From Escherichia sp. E1V33 (GTDB taxonomy: Bacteria; Pseudomonadota; Gammaproteobacteria; Enterobacterales; Enterobacteriaceae), in NCBI RefSeq assembly GCF_004211955.1, contig NZ_RHJI01000021.1:169736-233735 (forward strand): 64,000 nucleotides of DNA, given 5' to 3'. Both the position numbers and the translations under genes were made by a program. How positions within the stretch are numbered: the first letter of the stretch is position 1; each line of letters starts with the position of its first letter. Under the pieces are notes generated by a model. That model did not search any database. It was not told the origin of the DNA and worked only from the letters and a program-made list of their open reading frames with translations. Positions 12,539 through 21,957 of the stretch are shown here, one piece after another.

Positions 12539-13600
12539 TTAATCCGGGAAGTTAATCACAACTTTCCCGCATTTGCCGCTCGCCATCAGCGCATAGGCAT
12601 CACCTGCCTGTTCCAGCGAGAAGCGATGGGTAATGGCGTTACGCGGCCACAGTTTCCAGTCAGTCAAATCGTGGGCGCATTTTTCCATATGGAACAAACT
12701 GGTCACCCAGGAACCAATAATTCGCCGTTGATGGTGCATCAGGTCGGCGCTAACCTCGAACTCTACTTTTCCGGTTTCACCAATGTAAACCACGCGTCCC
12801 CAGTCAGCGGTGGATTACAGTGCCAGTAAGCGACCTGCGGCATTACCGGAACAATCAAGCGCAACATCCGCGCCGCCGTGAGTGAGTTCGGCGATTATCT
12901 GCGGCAGACCTTCAGTGGTCGCTAAATAGCCGTGATCCATCACTCCTAACTGTTTCGCCATCGCCAGACGTTCCGGCAGCATATCAACGCCGATGATCCG
13001 TTTTGCACCACGACCTTTCGCCAGCATCATCGCCATCATGCCGACCGGCCCCAGACCAACCACCAACACGTTATCACTGCCGGAAACTTCGCCGCGCAAG
13101 ATCCCTTCATACGCTGTGCCAACGCCGCAACTGATAAACGCGCCATCTTCGTAGCTCAGCGCATCCGGCAGGAGGATCAGATCTTTTTCTTCCGCCAGCA
13201 GATATTCGGCATGACCGCCGTCACGCTGCCAGCCGTAAGCCGCTTTTCCTTTGCCAGTACAAGAGATAGGAAAGCCGCGGCGGCAGTTCGGGCAAAAACC
13301 ACAGCCAGAAATGTGATACACCAGCACGCGATCACCCTCTTTAAAATGGCGACAGCCTTGCCCCATCGCCACAATTTGCCCGCACGGCTCATGACCGTTG
13401 ATAAAGCCCTGGTATAACGGTTTATCGGGCGCCGCCGCCGTGGCGCGGTGTTGATGGTAGATATAGTGGACATCGCTTCCGCAAATCCCGGAGGATTTCA
13501 TTTTGATCAGTACCTGGTTAATCCCCGGCGTCGGCACCGCAACTTCCCGCAGATCGACGGTCGAATTTCCTGGTAAATAAGCTGCCAGCATCGTTTTCAT
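12539..13600 (-). pseudogene. yphC: yphC, zinc-dependent alcohol/sorbitol-type dehydrogenase, interrupted by a nonsense codon
   Basis: The full reading frame is 353 codons from the ATG at 13600 (gaggga RBS) to 12539, but codon 262 (12815-12817) is TAA. As I remember K-12, this codon is CAA (Gln), so a single C-to-T change explains it; the frame continues unbroken on both sides. The intact protein is a medium-chain Zn/NAD(P) dehydrogenase: catalytic zinc region CGSDVHYIYH, GHEPCG, structural-zinc cysteines CGFCPNCRRGFPISC, and Rossmann VVGLGPVG. The truncation removes about 92 C-terminal residues, including the last part of the coenzyme and catalytic domains, so activity is probably lost. A 272-aa frame (with upstream extension) and an 84-codon remnant are what an ORF caller sees. 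Confidence 0.92.
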
Positions 13601-13665
13601 AAATCCCTCATTAACAATACGATTAATTTTCATCCCTGCCGCACCCGCGCCAGGGGCGTTAAGGT

Positions 13666-14664
13666 TTAGCGTTTCGCTTTACTGCTACGCTGGGTCAGCA
13701 AGATATTCGCCAGCACCGCCACCACGATGATGACGCCGCGCACCACCTGCTGGAAAAAGGAGTTAATCCCGAGCAGCACCAGACCGTTACCGATTAGCGT
13801 AATCACCAGTACGCCAAGCAGCGTACCGAACAACGAGCCGCGACCACCGGAAAGCGCCGTACCGCCGACCACGACCGCGGCGATGACGTCAAACTCCAGA
13901 CCGTTTGCGGCACCTGCGTTACCGGAACCGAGGCGCGCCGCCAACAAAATGCCGGTCACCGCCGCTAATAATCCCGAAAGGGTAAAGATAAGAATGCGCA
14001 CCCGACGAACGTTAATACCGCACAACTGCGCCGCCGTGGCATTACCGCCAACAGCAAAAACCGAGCGCCCGAAGGCGGTTTTGCGGCTGATAAACACAAA
14101 CAGCGCAAACAACACCATCATGATCAGCGCGGATACCGGCACACCAAGAAATTGTCCGCCCAGCCAGTCCAGCACCTCATTTTCGTCAATCGGCACTGGC
14201 AGGGCGTTGGTCATAAACAGCCCCATTCCGCGCAGGGCGCTCCACAGCCCCAGCGTGGCAACGAAACTTGGCACGTTAAACACGCCGCGCAGTACCCCGG
14301 CGAGCGTTCCCATCAGCGCGCCTAACAGCAACACCAGCAGACAAGCAATCGCCAACGGAACTTCAAATTGCAGCAAAAATGCCAGGCACACCGAGACAAA
14401 AGCCACCATCGGCCCAACGCTGACATCAATTTCACCGGAGATAATAATCAGCGTCATCGCCCAGGCGGCGATCCCAATGGTGGCGGCATCGCGCAGCACG
14501 TTCATCTGGTTATTCAATGAGATAAAACCCGGCGCGTTCAGAGAAAAGACCAGATAAAGAATGGCGATTACCACCAGCAAACCGATCTCATTAATATGGC
14601 GACTGACAAATTGTTTGAGCGAGACGCTCTTGCCCTGCGGCAATGGTAATGACGAAGCAGACAT
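13666..14664 (-). CDS. yphD: sugar ABC transporter permease YphD
   Basis: 332 aa from the ATG at 14664, preceded by gagga. It is a polytopic permease of the ribose/galactose (RbsC/CUT2) family with about 8-10 helices. The family blocks ISGEIDVSVGP and VVGGTALSGGRGSLFGTLLG (the cytoplasmic coupling region) are present. It should form the membrane channel for YphE (ATPase) and YphF (binding protein). It lies 23 bp after yphE. The substrate is unknown, presumably a monosaccharide or derivative. Confidence 0.9.
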   Translation of the reverse strand: MSASSLPLPQGKSVSLKQFVSRHINEIGLLVVIAILYLVFSLNAPGFISLNNQMNVLRDAATIGIAAWAMTLIIISGEIDVSVGPMVAFVSVCLAFLLQFEVPLAIACLLVLLLGALMGTLAGVLRGVFNVPSFVATLGLWSALRGMGLFMTNALPVPIDENEVLDWLGGQFLGVPVSALIMMVLFALFVFISRKTAFGRSVFAVGGNATAAQLCGINVRRVRILIFTLSGLLAAVTGILLAARLGSGNAGAANGLEFDVIAAVVVGGTALSGGRGSLFGTLLGVLVITLIGNGLVLLGINSFFQQVVRGVIIVVAVLANILLTQRSSKAKR

Positions 14665-14687
14665 CTTAGGTTCCTCGGTAAAATTCA

Positions 14688-16199
14688 TCAGTGCACAGAC
14701 AGAATGGCGGACATCAGCTCATCCACATTGACCGGAGCGTGAAACTCCTGCGAGAACGTACCGTGCTGTAACAACAGAATGCGGTCGCACACCAGCGGTA
14801 ACTCCTCCACTTCACTGGAGATAAACACCACGCTTTTTCCTTCGGCAGCCAGCTCACGGACAATACGGTAAATCTGCTGTTTGGCTTCGATATCGACGCC
14901 GCGCGTTGGCTCGTCGAGCAACAAAATCTGGCTGGCGGCATAGACCCAACGACCGATCACTACTTTTTGCTGATTGCCGCCAGAAAGCGTGCCGATGGGC
15001 GTTTCGCTACTGGCGGCCTTGACCGTCATCCGCTGCATCACTTCTTCGGTCAGGCGGCGGATGGTGGACCATTGCAGCACTCCGTTGGCGCTGATTTTTT
15101 GCCGATTGGTCAGCACTGTATTTTCGTCAACGCCCAACCAGGGAATGATCCCCGCTTCTTTGCGGTTTTCTGGCGTATAGCCAATGCCGCGTTTCAGCAT
15201 GTCGCCGTAATCGGGGCGCGTGATTTTCTCGCCGTTGATAACAATTTCGCCCTGTTCATACGTCTCCAGCCCAACAATCGCCTTCAGCAATTCACTGCGC
15301 CCTGCCCCCAGCAGACCAGCAATGCCGAGCACTTCGCCACGACGTAGCGTAAAACTGATATCCTCCAGCTTGGGCTTATGGCGTAACGCACGGACTTCCA
15401 GCACGGCCTGATCCACAATTTCCTGAGGTGCAACCGGCGCAATATCAACGTGATCGCGCCCTAGCATTAGCGACACAATATGATGCGTGGAAGTGTTTTC
15501 GAGCATCACATCGCCCGCCACCTGACCATCGCGCATGACGGTGGCACAGGAGGCAATGCGGCGGATTTCTTCCATCCGGTGGCTGACATAAATCACCGCC
15601 ACGCCCAGTGCTGACATTTTTTTCACGGCGCTGATTACCAGTTCAACTTCCGCACTGGCAAGCGAGCTGGTAGGTTCATCAAGAATGACCACGCGCGGCT
15701 CGCCTTTCATCACCCGCGCAATTTCCACCAGTTGCTTTTGCGCCGGGCTTAGCCCTGAAACAAGTTGTTCAGGGCTAACGTCAACGCCCAGCGCCTGTAA
15801 GCAACGTTGGGCATCCTGCGCCATTTGCAGGTAATCAATCATGCCGTTGCGGCGGGGCCACTGACCGAGGCAGAGGTTTTCCGCCACTGTCAGCCCTTCC
15901 ACCAAACTTAACTCCTGATAAACCGCGCGTACCCCCAGTTCAGCGGCACGGCGAGTCAGCGTAGCTTCGTCGCCTTCCAGTCGCGTCTCACCAATCCAGA
16001 TATCACCGCTATCCGGACGTTCGCTACCGGTAAGCATTCGAATGAGGGTCGATTTTCCCGCACCGTTTTTGCCTAACAGCGCGCGAACTTCACCTTTATT
16101 GAGCGTGAAGTTAACGTTATCCAGCGCAACGACGCCTGGATAACGCTTATTTCCTGCCACCACTTTTGCTACCGGGACTGCCTCTGTTGCCGTGAACAT
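14688..16199 (-). CDS. yphE: sugar ABC transporter ATP-binding protein YphE
   Basis: 503 aa, a double-ABC ATPase of the RbsA/MglA type. The N-terminal half has Walker A GKNGAGKST (43-51) and Walker B VVILDEPTSS. The C-terminal half has a degenerate Walker A (LLGAGRSEL), a good signature LSGGNQQKV, and Walker B LLLDEPTRGVD. This asymmetry is normal in CUT2 sugar importers. It is encoded between yphF (22 bp upstream) and yphD, the usual order of a ribose-like importer. Confidence 0.92.
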   Translation of the reverse strand: MFTATEAVPVAKVVAGNKRYPGVVALDNVNFTLNKGEVRALLGKNGAGKSTLIRMLTGSERPDSGDIWIGETRLEGDEATLTRRAAELGVRAVYQELSLVEGLTVAENLCLGQWPRRNGMIDYLQMAQDAQRCLQALGVDVSPEQLVSGLSPAQKQLVEIARVMKGEPRVVILDEPTSSLASAEVELVISAVKKMSALGVAVIYVSHRMEEIRRIASCATVMRDGQVAGDVMLENTSTHHIVSLMLGRDHVDIAPVAPQEIVDQAVLEVRALRHKPKLEDISFTLRRGEVLGIAGLLGAGRSELLKAIVGLETYEQGEIVINGEKITRPDYGDMLKRGIGYTPENRKEAGIIPWLGVDENTVLTNRQKISANGVLQWSTIRRLTEEVMQRMTVKAASSETPIGTLSGGNQQKVVIGRWVYAASQILLLDEPTRGVDIEAKQQIYRIVRELAAEGKSVVFISSEVEELPLVCDRILLLQHGTFSQEFHAPVNVDELMSAILSVH

Positions 16200-16221
16200 A
16201 GGGACCTCTGCGAATCAGCTA

Positions 16222-17205
16222 TTAGGGCAGACCATCAACGTGCGTTGCCAGCCACTGTTTACCGTCTTCAGTTTTGGTATAGAGATCGATTGGCACCTGA
16301 ATCACTTTTTCACCGTCGGCTTGTTTATTGATAACCTTCAATGTTTGCGCGAAAACAGCATTGCCCATTTTCTTACCAGAAATATCCACTACCGCTTTCA
16401 GCACCTGGTTATTTTCCAGTTCCTGAGCAATTTCAGTGGTCATATCCGAACCGAAAACAGCAATTTTTCCAGCCTGATTTTGATTACGTACCGCTTTTAC
16501 CGCGCCGAGTGTCGCACCGCCCGATTCCCCCATAATGGCGTTGAGATCCGGCGTGGAGATAATCAGTTTTTCACCAACGGAAATCGCTTTATCTAAAACA
16601 GTCCCTTCCTGATTAGCGACAATTTGCGCGCCGGGAACGCGGGCTTTTAATACTTCTTCAAACCCTTTACGTCGTTGCACACAAACTTCAAAGGCTTCGC
16701 AATTGATGACGGCAATTTTCGGCTGGTCAATTTTGTTGGCAATAAAATAATCGGCGGCAGCGTTACCCAGTTTTTTACCAAATTCCAGCGGGTCACCCAC
16801 CAGATATGCCGAGACATATTTATCGACACCCTTTTGATTAATACAGGTGTTGTAGCAAATCACCGGAATACCCGCTTCACTGGCGCGACGAACGGTACGG
16901 CTACTGCCATTTTCAGACACTGCCGATAAAATAATGGCATCGACATTACGCGCCACGAGGGTATCAACAAAGGTACTTTCTTTCGAAATATCGCCCTGGG
17001 CGTTAGTTTCAATTAACTGTACCTGTACTGAAGAATCTTTTGCCGCATCCTGAACGCCCTGACGCACTCCGGCGTAATATCCCTGGGTATCAAGGTATAT
17101 TGTGCCAATGGTCATTTCTTTATCCGCAGCGTTGGCAAATAGTGCGCTACCCAATAGCGTAGCCATTAATAATAAATTACGGGTTGTTGTCATTTTTTTA
17201 GGCAT
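16222..17205 (-). CDS. yphF: periplasmic sugar-binding protein YphF
   Basis: 327 aa. A signal peptide is evident: positively charged start, then LLLMATLLGSALFANA, with cleavage near residue 26. The mature part matches periplasmic binding protein type 1 (RbsB-like): IYLDTQGYYAGVRQGVQDAA, AIILSAVSENGSS, and INCEAFEVCVQRRKGFEEVL. The two Cys in the last segment and the CYNTCIN segment could form disulphides in the periplasm. It precedes yphE/yphD. The ligand is unknown. Confidence 0.9.
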   Translation of the reverse strand: MPKKMTTTRNLLLMATLLGSALFANAADKEMTIGTIYLDTQGYYAGVRQGVQDAAKDSSVQVQLIETNAQGDISKESTFVDTLVARNVDAIILSAVSENGSSRTVRRASEAGIPVICYNTCINQKGVDKYVSAYLVGDPLEFGKKLGNAAADYFIANKIDQPKIAVINCEAFEVCVQRRKGFEEVLKARVPGAQIVANQEGTVLDKAISVGEKLIISTPDLNAIMGESGGATLGAVKAVRNQNQAGKIAVFGSDMTTEIAQELENNQVLKAVVDISGKKMGNAVFAQTLKVINKQADGEKVIQVPIDLYTKTEDGKQWLATHVDGLP

Positions 17206-17258
17206 AGTGCCTCCTGTAGGGTTTTTATTTACAACGGCTTATTTTAATTATTTGAGCG

Positions 17259-17281
17259 TGAGCGGCAGCGCGTGCCGCTCA
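17259..17281 (-). other. intercistronic hairpin between yphG and yphF
   Basis: Perfect 9-bp inverted repeat TGAGCGGCA/TGCCGCTCA with a 5-nt loop in the 96-bp gap after yphG. On the coding (minus) strand it is not followed by a U tract, so it looks more like an mRNA-stabilising or partial attenuation structure, letting yphF be expressed at a different level from yphG, than a strong terminator. Confidence 0.5.
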
Positions 17282-17301
17282 AATATTACAGTTAATAAGG
17301 T

Positions 17302-20300
17302 TTAGTGAACGTAGTTAAAAATAAAAGGCATCACAGTGGTGAATAATGCCGCTTTCGGCCAGGCCGGATTAATCGCCGTCAATTCAGCGCGAGCAGACTC
17401 ATATTGCGCAACCTCCCCGAGTCCCGCGGACGCCAGCATCGCCACCATCAGGCATTTTTCTTTATGCTGCTGTTGTAAATCGCCATACAGCGACAACAGA
17501 TCAGGTTGTGAAACAGCAAAGAAATCCGCCTCAATACTGGTTTTCGCCATCTCTTGCGCCCACTGTTTCATTTCACTAAACAGTTGCTGTGCGATTTGTT
17601 GTTCGCCCAGCAGTCGCAGCGCCATTCCTTGCCAGAAGAGATAATCAACCGGCTGATCGTTGTAATAACTGTGGATGTTAATGGTGCGATCGCCGGTCGC
17701 CGCCAGACGTAAACAATGCGTCGCTTCAGTTTCATCGCCCTGCGCGTTGGCGCATATCGCCTGCCAGAACCAGATGTCGTTATCAGTTTGCCCCGGTAAA
17801 CGGCCTTCGCTTAAATTCTCCGGATAATGCAGCGCGGCATGAAGCAGTTCGCTGGCCTGCTGCGGCTGTCTGGCATCAAGATGCTGCCAGGCGCGTAATA
17901 ACTGGTTGAGGATAAACTGACTGGTGACCTTCCCTTCCCCGCCTTCCCACGGGTGGAATTTGCGCGTGGCGAGAATGTCCGCCGCTTTGTCTGCCTGCCC
18001 CGTGAGATGCCACAAATTGAGCAGTTCTGCGGTCATGTCGTCGCGTTTCAGCGCAATTTCCAGATTATTTTCCAGACGCGCCAGTCGTTTCTCCGGTGTG
18101 GCTCCACTTAACTTATCAAGCAAATCCCGTTCGAAAAGCAGACGTGCATCCTGCGGCGCAAGCTGATAAGCATTATCAAGATAACGCGCGGCCAGCTCAT
18201 AATCGTGTTGCTTATTCCACGCATGGATCGCTAACCCGCGCCAGCCGTCGGCAAACTCCGGCGACATCTCTACGCAACGTTGCCATAAGGCAATGGCTTT
18301 GTTGTAGCTACGTTTGTTGTAGTAGAAGCAGGCCAGTAAATGGCGAGCAAACCAGCACTCTTCAATACTCTCCAGCGCCGCCACTTCTTCCAGCGTATTC
18401 GGGAAACGGACAAACTGCGGGAAGACATCAATGGCTTTTGCGACCAGTTCGCCACGTTCGGCTTTCGGCAGCAAGCTGGCTTGCAGGTAAAGCGGCAGCG
18501 TGCGCTGGCAGTCCAGTGCGTTCAGCATCTCTGCCGCCAGGGTGGGCATTCCCCAGTTAATCAGTTGCCCGGCGGTCATCAGGGCGTTAACGTCGCGTCC
18601 CTGACACAGACCGCGCCACTGCGCGAGAGCTGATTCGCTACGACCATCGAACCAGTTCAGCCACCACAGAGTGGCGTTCAGCGGATAATCGCGCAGCAGT
18701 TTCTCGCGCTGCAAACGCGCGTTGTCCTGACGACCAATTAACACCAGCAGCAGATTATGCAGGCAAAGCACTTCCTGATTGGTTGGGCAGGCGCGAAGAC
18801 TTTGTTGGCAAAAATCCAGACCCGCGTCGAAGTTACCATTACGCGCCGCCAGTCGTGCCAGACCATAATAGCCTCCGGCTTTACTGTTGCCGCTCCAGAC
18901 CGCACGCCAGAAATCCTCTTCGGCTTGTTGATATTGTCCCTGACGTTCGTAAGCACTGGCGCGAATCAAACTCGCCTGTCCGCACTGCGGATTTTTGTTC
19001 AGCGCATGTGCGCGTTTCAGAGCCTGAGTGGCATACGCCACCGCTTGCGGGAAATCTGCGCGGTTATATTCCAGCATCGCCAGCGCCAGGTTACAGCGGT
19101 AATCCAGCGGATCCAGCGCCACGCCTCGCAGGTAGTAATCGAACGGTGAACGGCTGGCGTGATGATATTGCTCCAGATGCTGACCGATAAACCAGGCTTC
19201 ATCTGTACTGGTAATGTCTTGTGCTGACAGTGGCGCTTTGGCGACGTCCGGCAACGGCAACTCTTGCGGCTGATGTTCCTGATAACTCAGTACAATATTG
19301 CCGTCGGCATCAGAGAGCTCAATGGTCAGTCTTTCAGGATTGATACCGTGTAACACGCCCTGGATGGCGGTCGCTGGTGTCAGGGCCACGGCATCATCAA
19401 GTAACGCGTTGCATTTGCCGATTTCGCGGATCGCCAGGCGGTATCCGTTCAACGGAGAGATGGCATACAGCCCCCACTCAATCCCCCGCTCACTACGCTG
19501 GAGTTTAATCACCGCATCGCGGGAGGCGTTTTGCACCATGCCCAAAGAATGGTAAGGCAGGAAATACTGCTCAAAACGCTTCTCTTCGTAAGCATCAAGC
19601 CAGGTAAAATCAGGCTGGTTATCGGCAAAAATACCGGTCATCAGTTCGATATACGGACCGTTATTGTCAGTCAGGCTCTTATCCCACGCCTGGCCAAATT
19701 CACTGTGTCCCCAGCTCCACTGTTTTTTACCTGGCGCGATGTGGTGGTTGGCAACGTGTAGCAAACCGCCATCTTCATCGTGACACCATGCGCCGACAAA
19801 ATCGTACTGTGATTTTTCAGCCATATATGAGGTTGGAACGGGCACATTTTTATAGCGAGAAATGTCCACTCCAGCGGAGTAGTCCACTTTGTAGTAAGTG
19901 CCGGTAGCGATAGGGAAAGCGGAGACGGCCCGTTTGCCGTGATCAAACACCGCCGTTACATCCGGCGGGAAGACGCTCTGATGCCCTTCCCCCCCTTTCA
20001 CTGCCGGGTTGGCCCACCACAAGAAATGACGCGGCGTGGCGTTGCCGTTATAGACGCGGCTGGCGATTTCCAGCGCAGCCCGTTCAGGGCGCAGTGTGAA
20101 ACCTGTCATCACCTGTAAACCGTGCATCGGCTCCGTTTCGCCGACCCACACCGTCTGTGCGCCGTCTTCATGGGCTTCGAGGGTGAAATCGACGGGCATA
20201 AAGGTGGTCGGGCGATGGTGTTGCGGCCAGTTAAACTCAATCCCGCCAGAGATCCACGGTCCCAGCAGCCCCACCAGCGCAGGTTTAATGACTTCATTGT

Positions 20301-20583
20301 GATAGACAAAATCGCGCTGTTTAACTTTATCCCACGCGCGATGCACCCGACCGCCCAGTTCCGGCAGGATCATCACTTTGATGTAGTCGTTTTCCAGCCA
20401 CACCGCCTGCCAGGATTTCAGGGTTTTCTGTTCACTCAGCGTATCGGTCACGCCGTAGGGATAAACCGCGCCGGACGATCCCTGATAAACGCGATTTTCC
20501 AGGAACATGGGATGTATATCCTGCGGCCCGGTTTCATAGGTCGGGATCTCAACGCGCTCTTGCCACACTTTTACTGGAGTCAT
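17302..20583 (-). CDS. yphG: large DUF5107/TPR-repeat protein YphG
   Basis: 1093 aa from the ATG at 20583, which has gaggg 5 nt upstream; a 1124-aa form starting at 20676 is possible but its extra 31 residues look non-native. The N-terminal 400 residues resemble a galactose-mutarotase-like domain (for example VYPYGVTDTLS, LPELGGRVHRAWDK, IEFNWPQHHRP). The remainder is helical tetratricopeptide-type repeats (for example ASAYERQGQYQQAEEDFWRA, YYGLARLAARNGNFDAGL). No signal peptide is visible, so it is probably cytoplasmic. Function unknown; the epimerase-like domain next to a sugar ABC importer suggests sugar metabolism. It is divergent from yphH. Confidence 0.85.
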   Translation of the reverse strand: MTPVKVWQERVEIPTYETGPQDIHPMFLENRVYQGSSGAVYPYGVTDTLSEQKTLKSWQAVWLENDYIKVMILPELGGRVHRAWDKVKQRDFVYHNEVIKPALVGLLGPWISGGIEFNWPQHHRPTTFMPVDFTLEAHEDGAQTVWVGETEPMHGLQVMTGFTLRPERAALEIASRVYNGNATPRHFLWWANPAVKGGEGHQSVFPPDVTAVFDHGKRAVSAFPIATGTYYKVDYSAGVDISRYKNVPVPTSYMAEKSQYDFVGAWCHDEDGGLLHVANHHIAPGKKQWSWGHSEFGQAWDKSLTDNNGPYIELMTGIFADNQPDFTWLDAYEEKRFEQYFLPYHSLGMVQNASRDAVIKLQRSERGIEWGLYAISPLNGYRLAIREIGKCNALLDDAVALTPATAIQGVLHGINPERLTIELSDADGNIVLSYQEHQPQELPLPDVAKAPLSAQDITSTDEAWFIGQHLEQYHHASRSPFDYYLRGVALDPLDYRCNLALAMLEYNRADFPQAVAYATQALKRAHALNKNPQCGQASLIRASAYERQGQYQQAEEDFWRAVWSGNSKAGGYYGLARLAARNGNFDAGLDFCQQSLRACPTNQEVLCLHNLLLVLIGRQDNARLQREKLLRDYPLNATLWWLNWFDGRSESALAQWRGLCQGRDVNALMTAGQLINWGMPTLAAEMLNALDCQRTLPLYLQASLLPKAERGELVAKAIDVFPQFVRFPNTLEEVAALESIEECWFARHLLACFYYNKRSYNKAIALWQRCVEMSPEFADGWRGLAIHAWNKQHDYELAARYLDNAYQLAPQDARLLFERDLLDKLSGATPEKRLARLENNLEIALKRDDMTAELLNLWHLTGQADKAADILATRKFHPWEGGEGKVTSQFILNQLLRAWQHLDARQPQQASELLHAALHYPENLSEGRLPGQTDNDIWFWQAICANAQGDETEATHCLRLAATGDRTINIHSYYNDQPVDYLFWQGMALRLLGEQQIAQQLFSEMKQWAQEMAKTSIEADFFAVSQPDLLSLYGDLQQQHKEKCLMVAMLASAGLGEVAQYESARAELTAINPAWPKAALFTTVMPFIFNYVH

Positions 20584-20679
20584 GGTGCCCTCAATATTAA
20601 CAAGACATACTGAATTAAAAGATTTGTGGCAGTGTATTGAACAATCTGGCAATGTTTTCGCGGAATAATCACGCAATTA

Positions 20680-20696
20680 ACTAAACAAGGTTTAGT
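20680..20696. promoter_or_regulatory. candidate YphH operator (palindrome) between yphG and yphH
   Basis: ACTAAACaagGTTTAGT is a perfect 7-bp inverted repeat with a 3-bp spacer, ending 4 bp before the yphH ATG and within the 117-bp divergent yphG-yphH gap. ROK-family repressors commonly autoregulate through AT-rich palindromes in such gaps. Assignment to YphH is inference. Confidence 0.5.
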
Positions 20697-20700
20697 GAAG

Positions 20701-21894
20701 ATGAGAGCCTGCATTAACAATCAACAGATTCGCCACCATAACAAATGCGTGATTCTGGAACTGCTGTACCGACAAAAACGCGCCAATAAGTCGACGCTGG
20801 CCAGGCTGGCGCAAATTTCGATTCCGGCAGTCAGTAATATTTTGCAGGAACTGGAAAGCGAAAAACGGGTGGTGAATATCGACGATGAAAGCCAGACGCG
20901 CGGGCATAGTAGCGGTACATGGCTGATTGCGCCGGAAGGTGACTGGACGCTGTGCCTGAACGTGACGCCCACCAGTATTGAGTGTCAGGTTGCTAATGCT
21001 TGTTTAAGTCCGAAAGGTGAATTTGAGTATTTACAGATTGATGCACCGACGCCGCAGGCGCTGCTGTCCGAAATCGAAAAATGCTGGCATCGCCACCGTA
21101 AATTGTGGCCGGACCGCACCATCAATCTGGCGCTGGCAATCCACGGTCAGGTTGATCCAGTGACAGGAGTGTCGCAAACCATGCCGCAAGCGCCGTGGAC
21201 AACGCCGGTTGAGGTGAAGTATCTGCTGGAAGAGAAGCTCGGCATTCGGGTGATGGTCGATAATGACTGCGTGATGCTGGCGCTGGCGGAGAAATGGCAA
21301 AATAATTCGCAGGAACGGGATTTCTGCGTGATCAACGTTGATTACGGCATTGGCTCGTCGTTCGTGATTAACGAGCAAATTTATCGCGGCAGTTTGTATG
21401 GTAGCGGACAGATTGGTCACACCATCGTTAATCCGGATGGCGTTGCCTGCGACTGTGGACGTTATGGCTGCCTGGAAACCGTCGCCTCGTTAAGCGCATT
21501 AAAAAAACAGGCGCGAGTATGGCTAAAGTCACAACCTGGCAATACTCAGCTTGATCCAGAAAAACTGACTACCGCGCAATTAATTGCCGCCTGGCAAAGT
21601 GGAGAACCGTGGGTCACCAGCTGGGTTGACCGCAGTGCCAACGCCATTGGTTTGAGTCTGTATAACTTCCTCAACATCCTCAATATTAATCAGATTTGGT
21701 TGTACGGTCGCAGTTGCGCCTTTGGTGAGAACTGGCTTAATACTATTATTCGCCAGACAGGATTTAACCCGTTCGACCGCGACGAAGGACCGAGCGTGAA
21801 AGCGACGCAAATTGGCTTTGGGCAATTAAGCCGCGCACAACAGGTGCTGGGAATTGGCTATTTGTATGTTGAGGCGCAGTTACGCCAGATTTGA
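20701..21894 (+). CDS. yphH: NagC/Mlc-like ROK-family transcriptional regulator YphH
   Basis: 397 aa from the ATG at 20701 (an in-frame ATG at 20695 would add 2 residues). It has an N-terminal winged helix-turn-helix (KRANKSTLARLAQISIPAVSNIL is in this region), followed by a ROK sugar-kinase-like domain. The ROK zinc motif is present as C-x-C-x4-C-x-E in CDCGRYGCLETVAS. An acidic active-site-like segment, VDNDCVMLALAEKW, is also kept. It probably represses the divergent yphG-B sugar genes and responds to a sugar or sugar phosphate; this is inferred from position and family. Confidence 0.88.
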   Translation: MRACINNQQIRHHNKCVILELLYRQKRANKSTLARLAQISIPAVSNILQELESEKRVVNIDDESQTRGHSSGTWLIAPEGDWTLCLNVTPTSIECQVANACLSPKGEFEYLQIDAPTPQALLSEIEKCWHRHRKLWPDRTINLALAIHGQVDPVTGVSQTMPQAPWTTPVEVKYLLEEKLGIRVMVDNDCVMLALAEKWQNNSQERDFCVINVDYGIGSSFVINEQIYRGSLYGSGQIGHTIVNPDGVACDCGRYGCLETVASLSALKKQARVWLKSQPGNTQLDPEKLTTAQLIAAWQSGEPWVTSWVDRSANAIGLSLYNFLNILNINQIWLYGRSCAFGENWLNTIIRQTGFNPFDRDEGPSVKATQIGFGQLSRAQQVLGIGYLYVEAQLRQI

Positions 21895-21908
21895 TGACGC
21901 GATAACGT

Positions 21909-21937
21909 AAAAAGGCTTCCCGAAGGAAGCCTTTTTT
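21909..21937. terminator. bidirectional terminator between yphH and glyA
   Basis: A 12-bp stem AAAAAGGCTTCC/GGAAGCCTTTTT with a CGAA tetraloop, T-rich on both strands. It serves convergent yphH and glyA. Confidence 0.9.
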
Positions 21938-21957
21938 CAACAGATTAACCGTTTCGC

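Noticed and set aside
12794..12838. Frameshift or deletion in yphC
   Set aside because: The two halves are in the same frame (12815 and 12539 differ by 276, a multiple of 3), so one nonsense codon explains the break.
20584..20676. N-terminal extension of YphG to 1124 residues
   Set aside because: The ATG at 20583 has a good RBS; the extra 31 residues match no family and overlap the regulatory gap before yphH.
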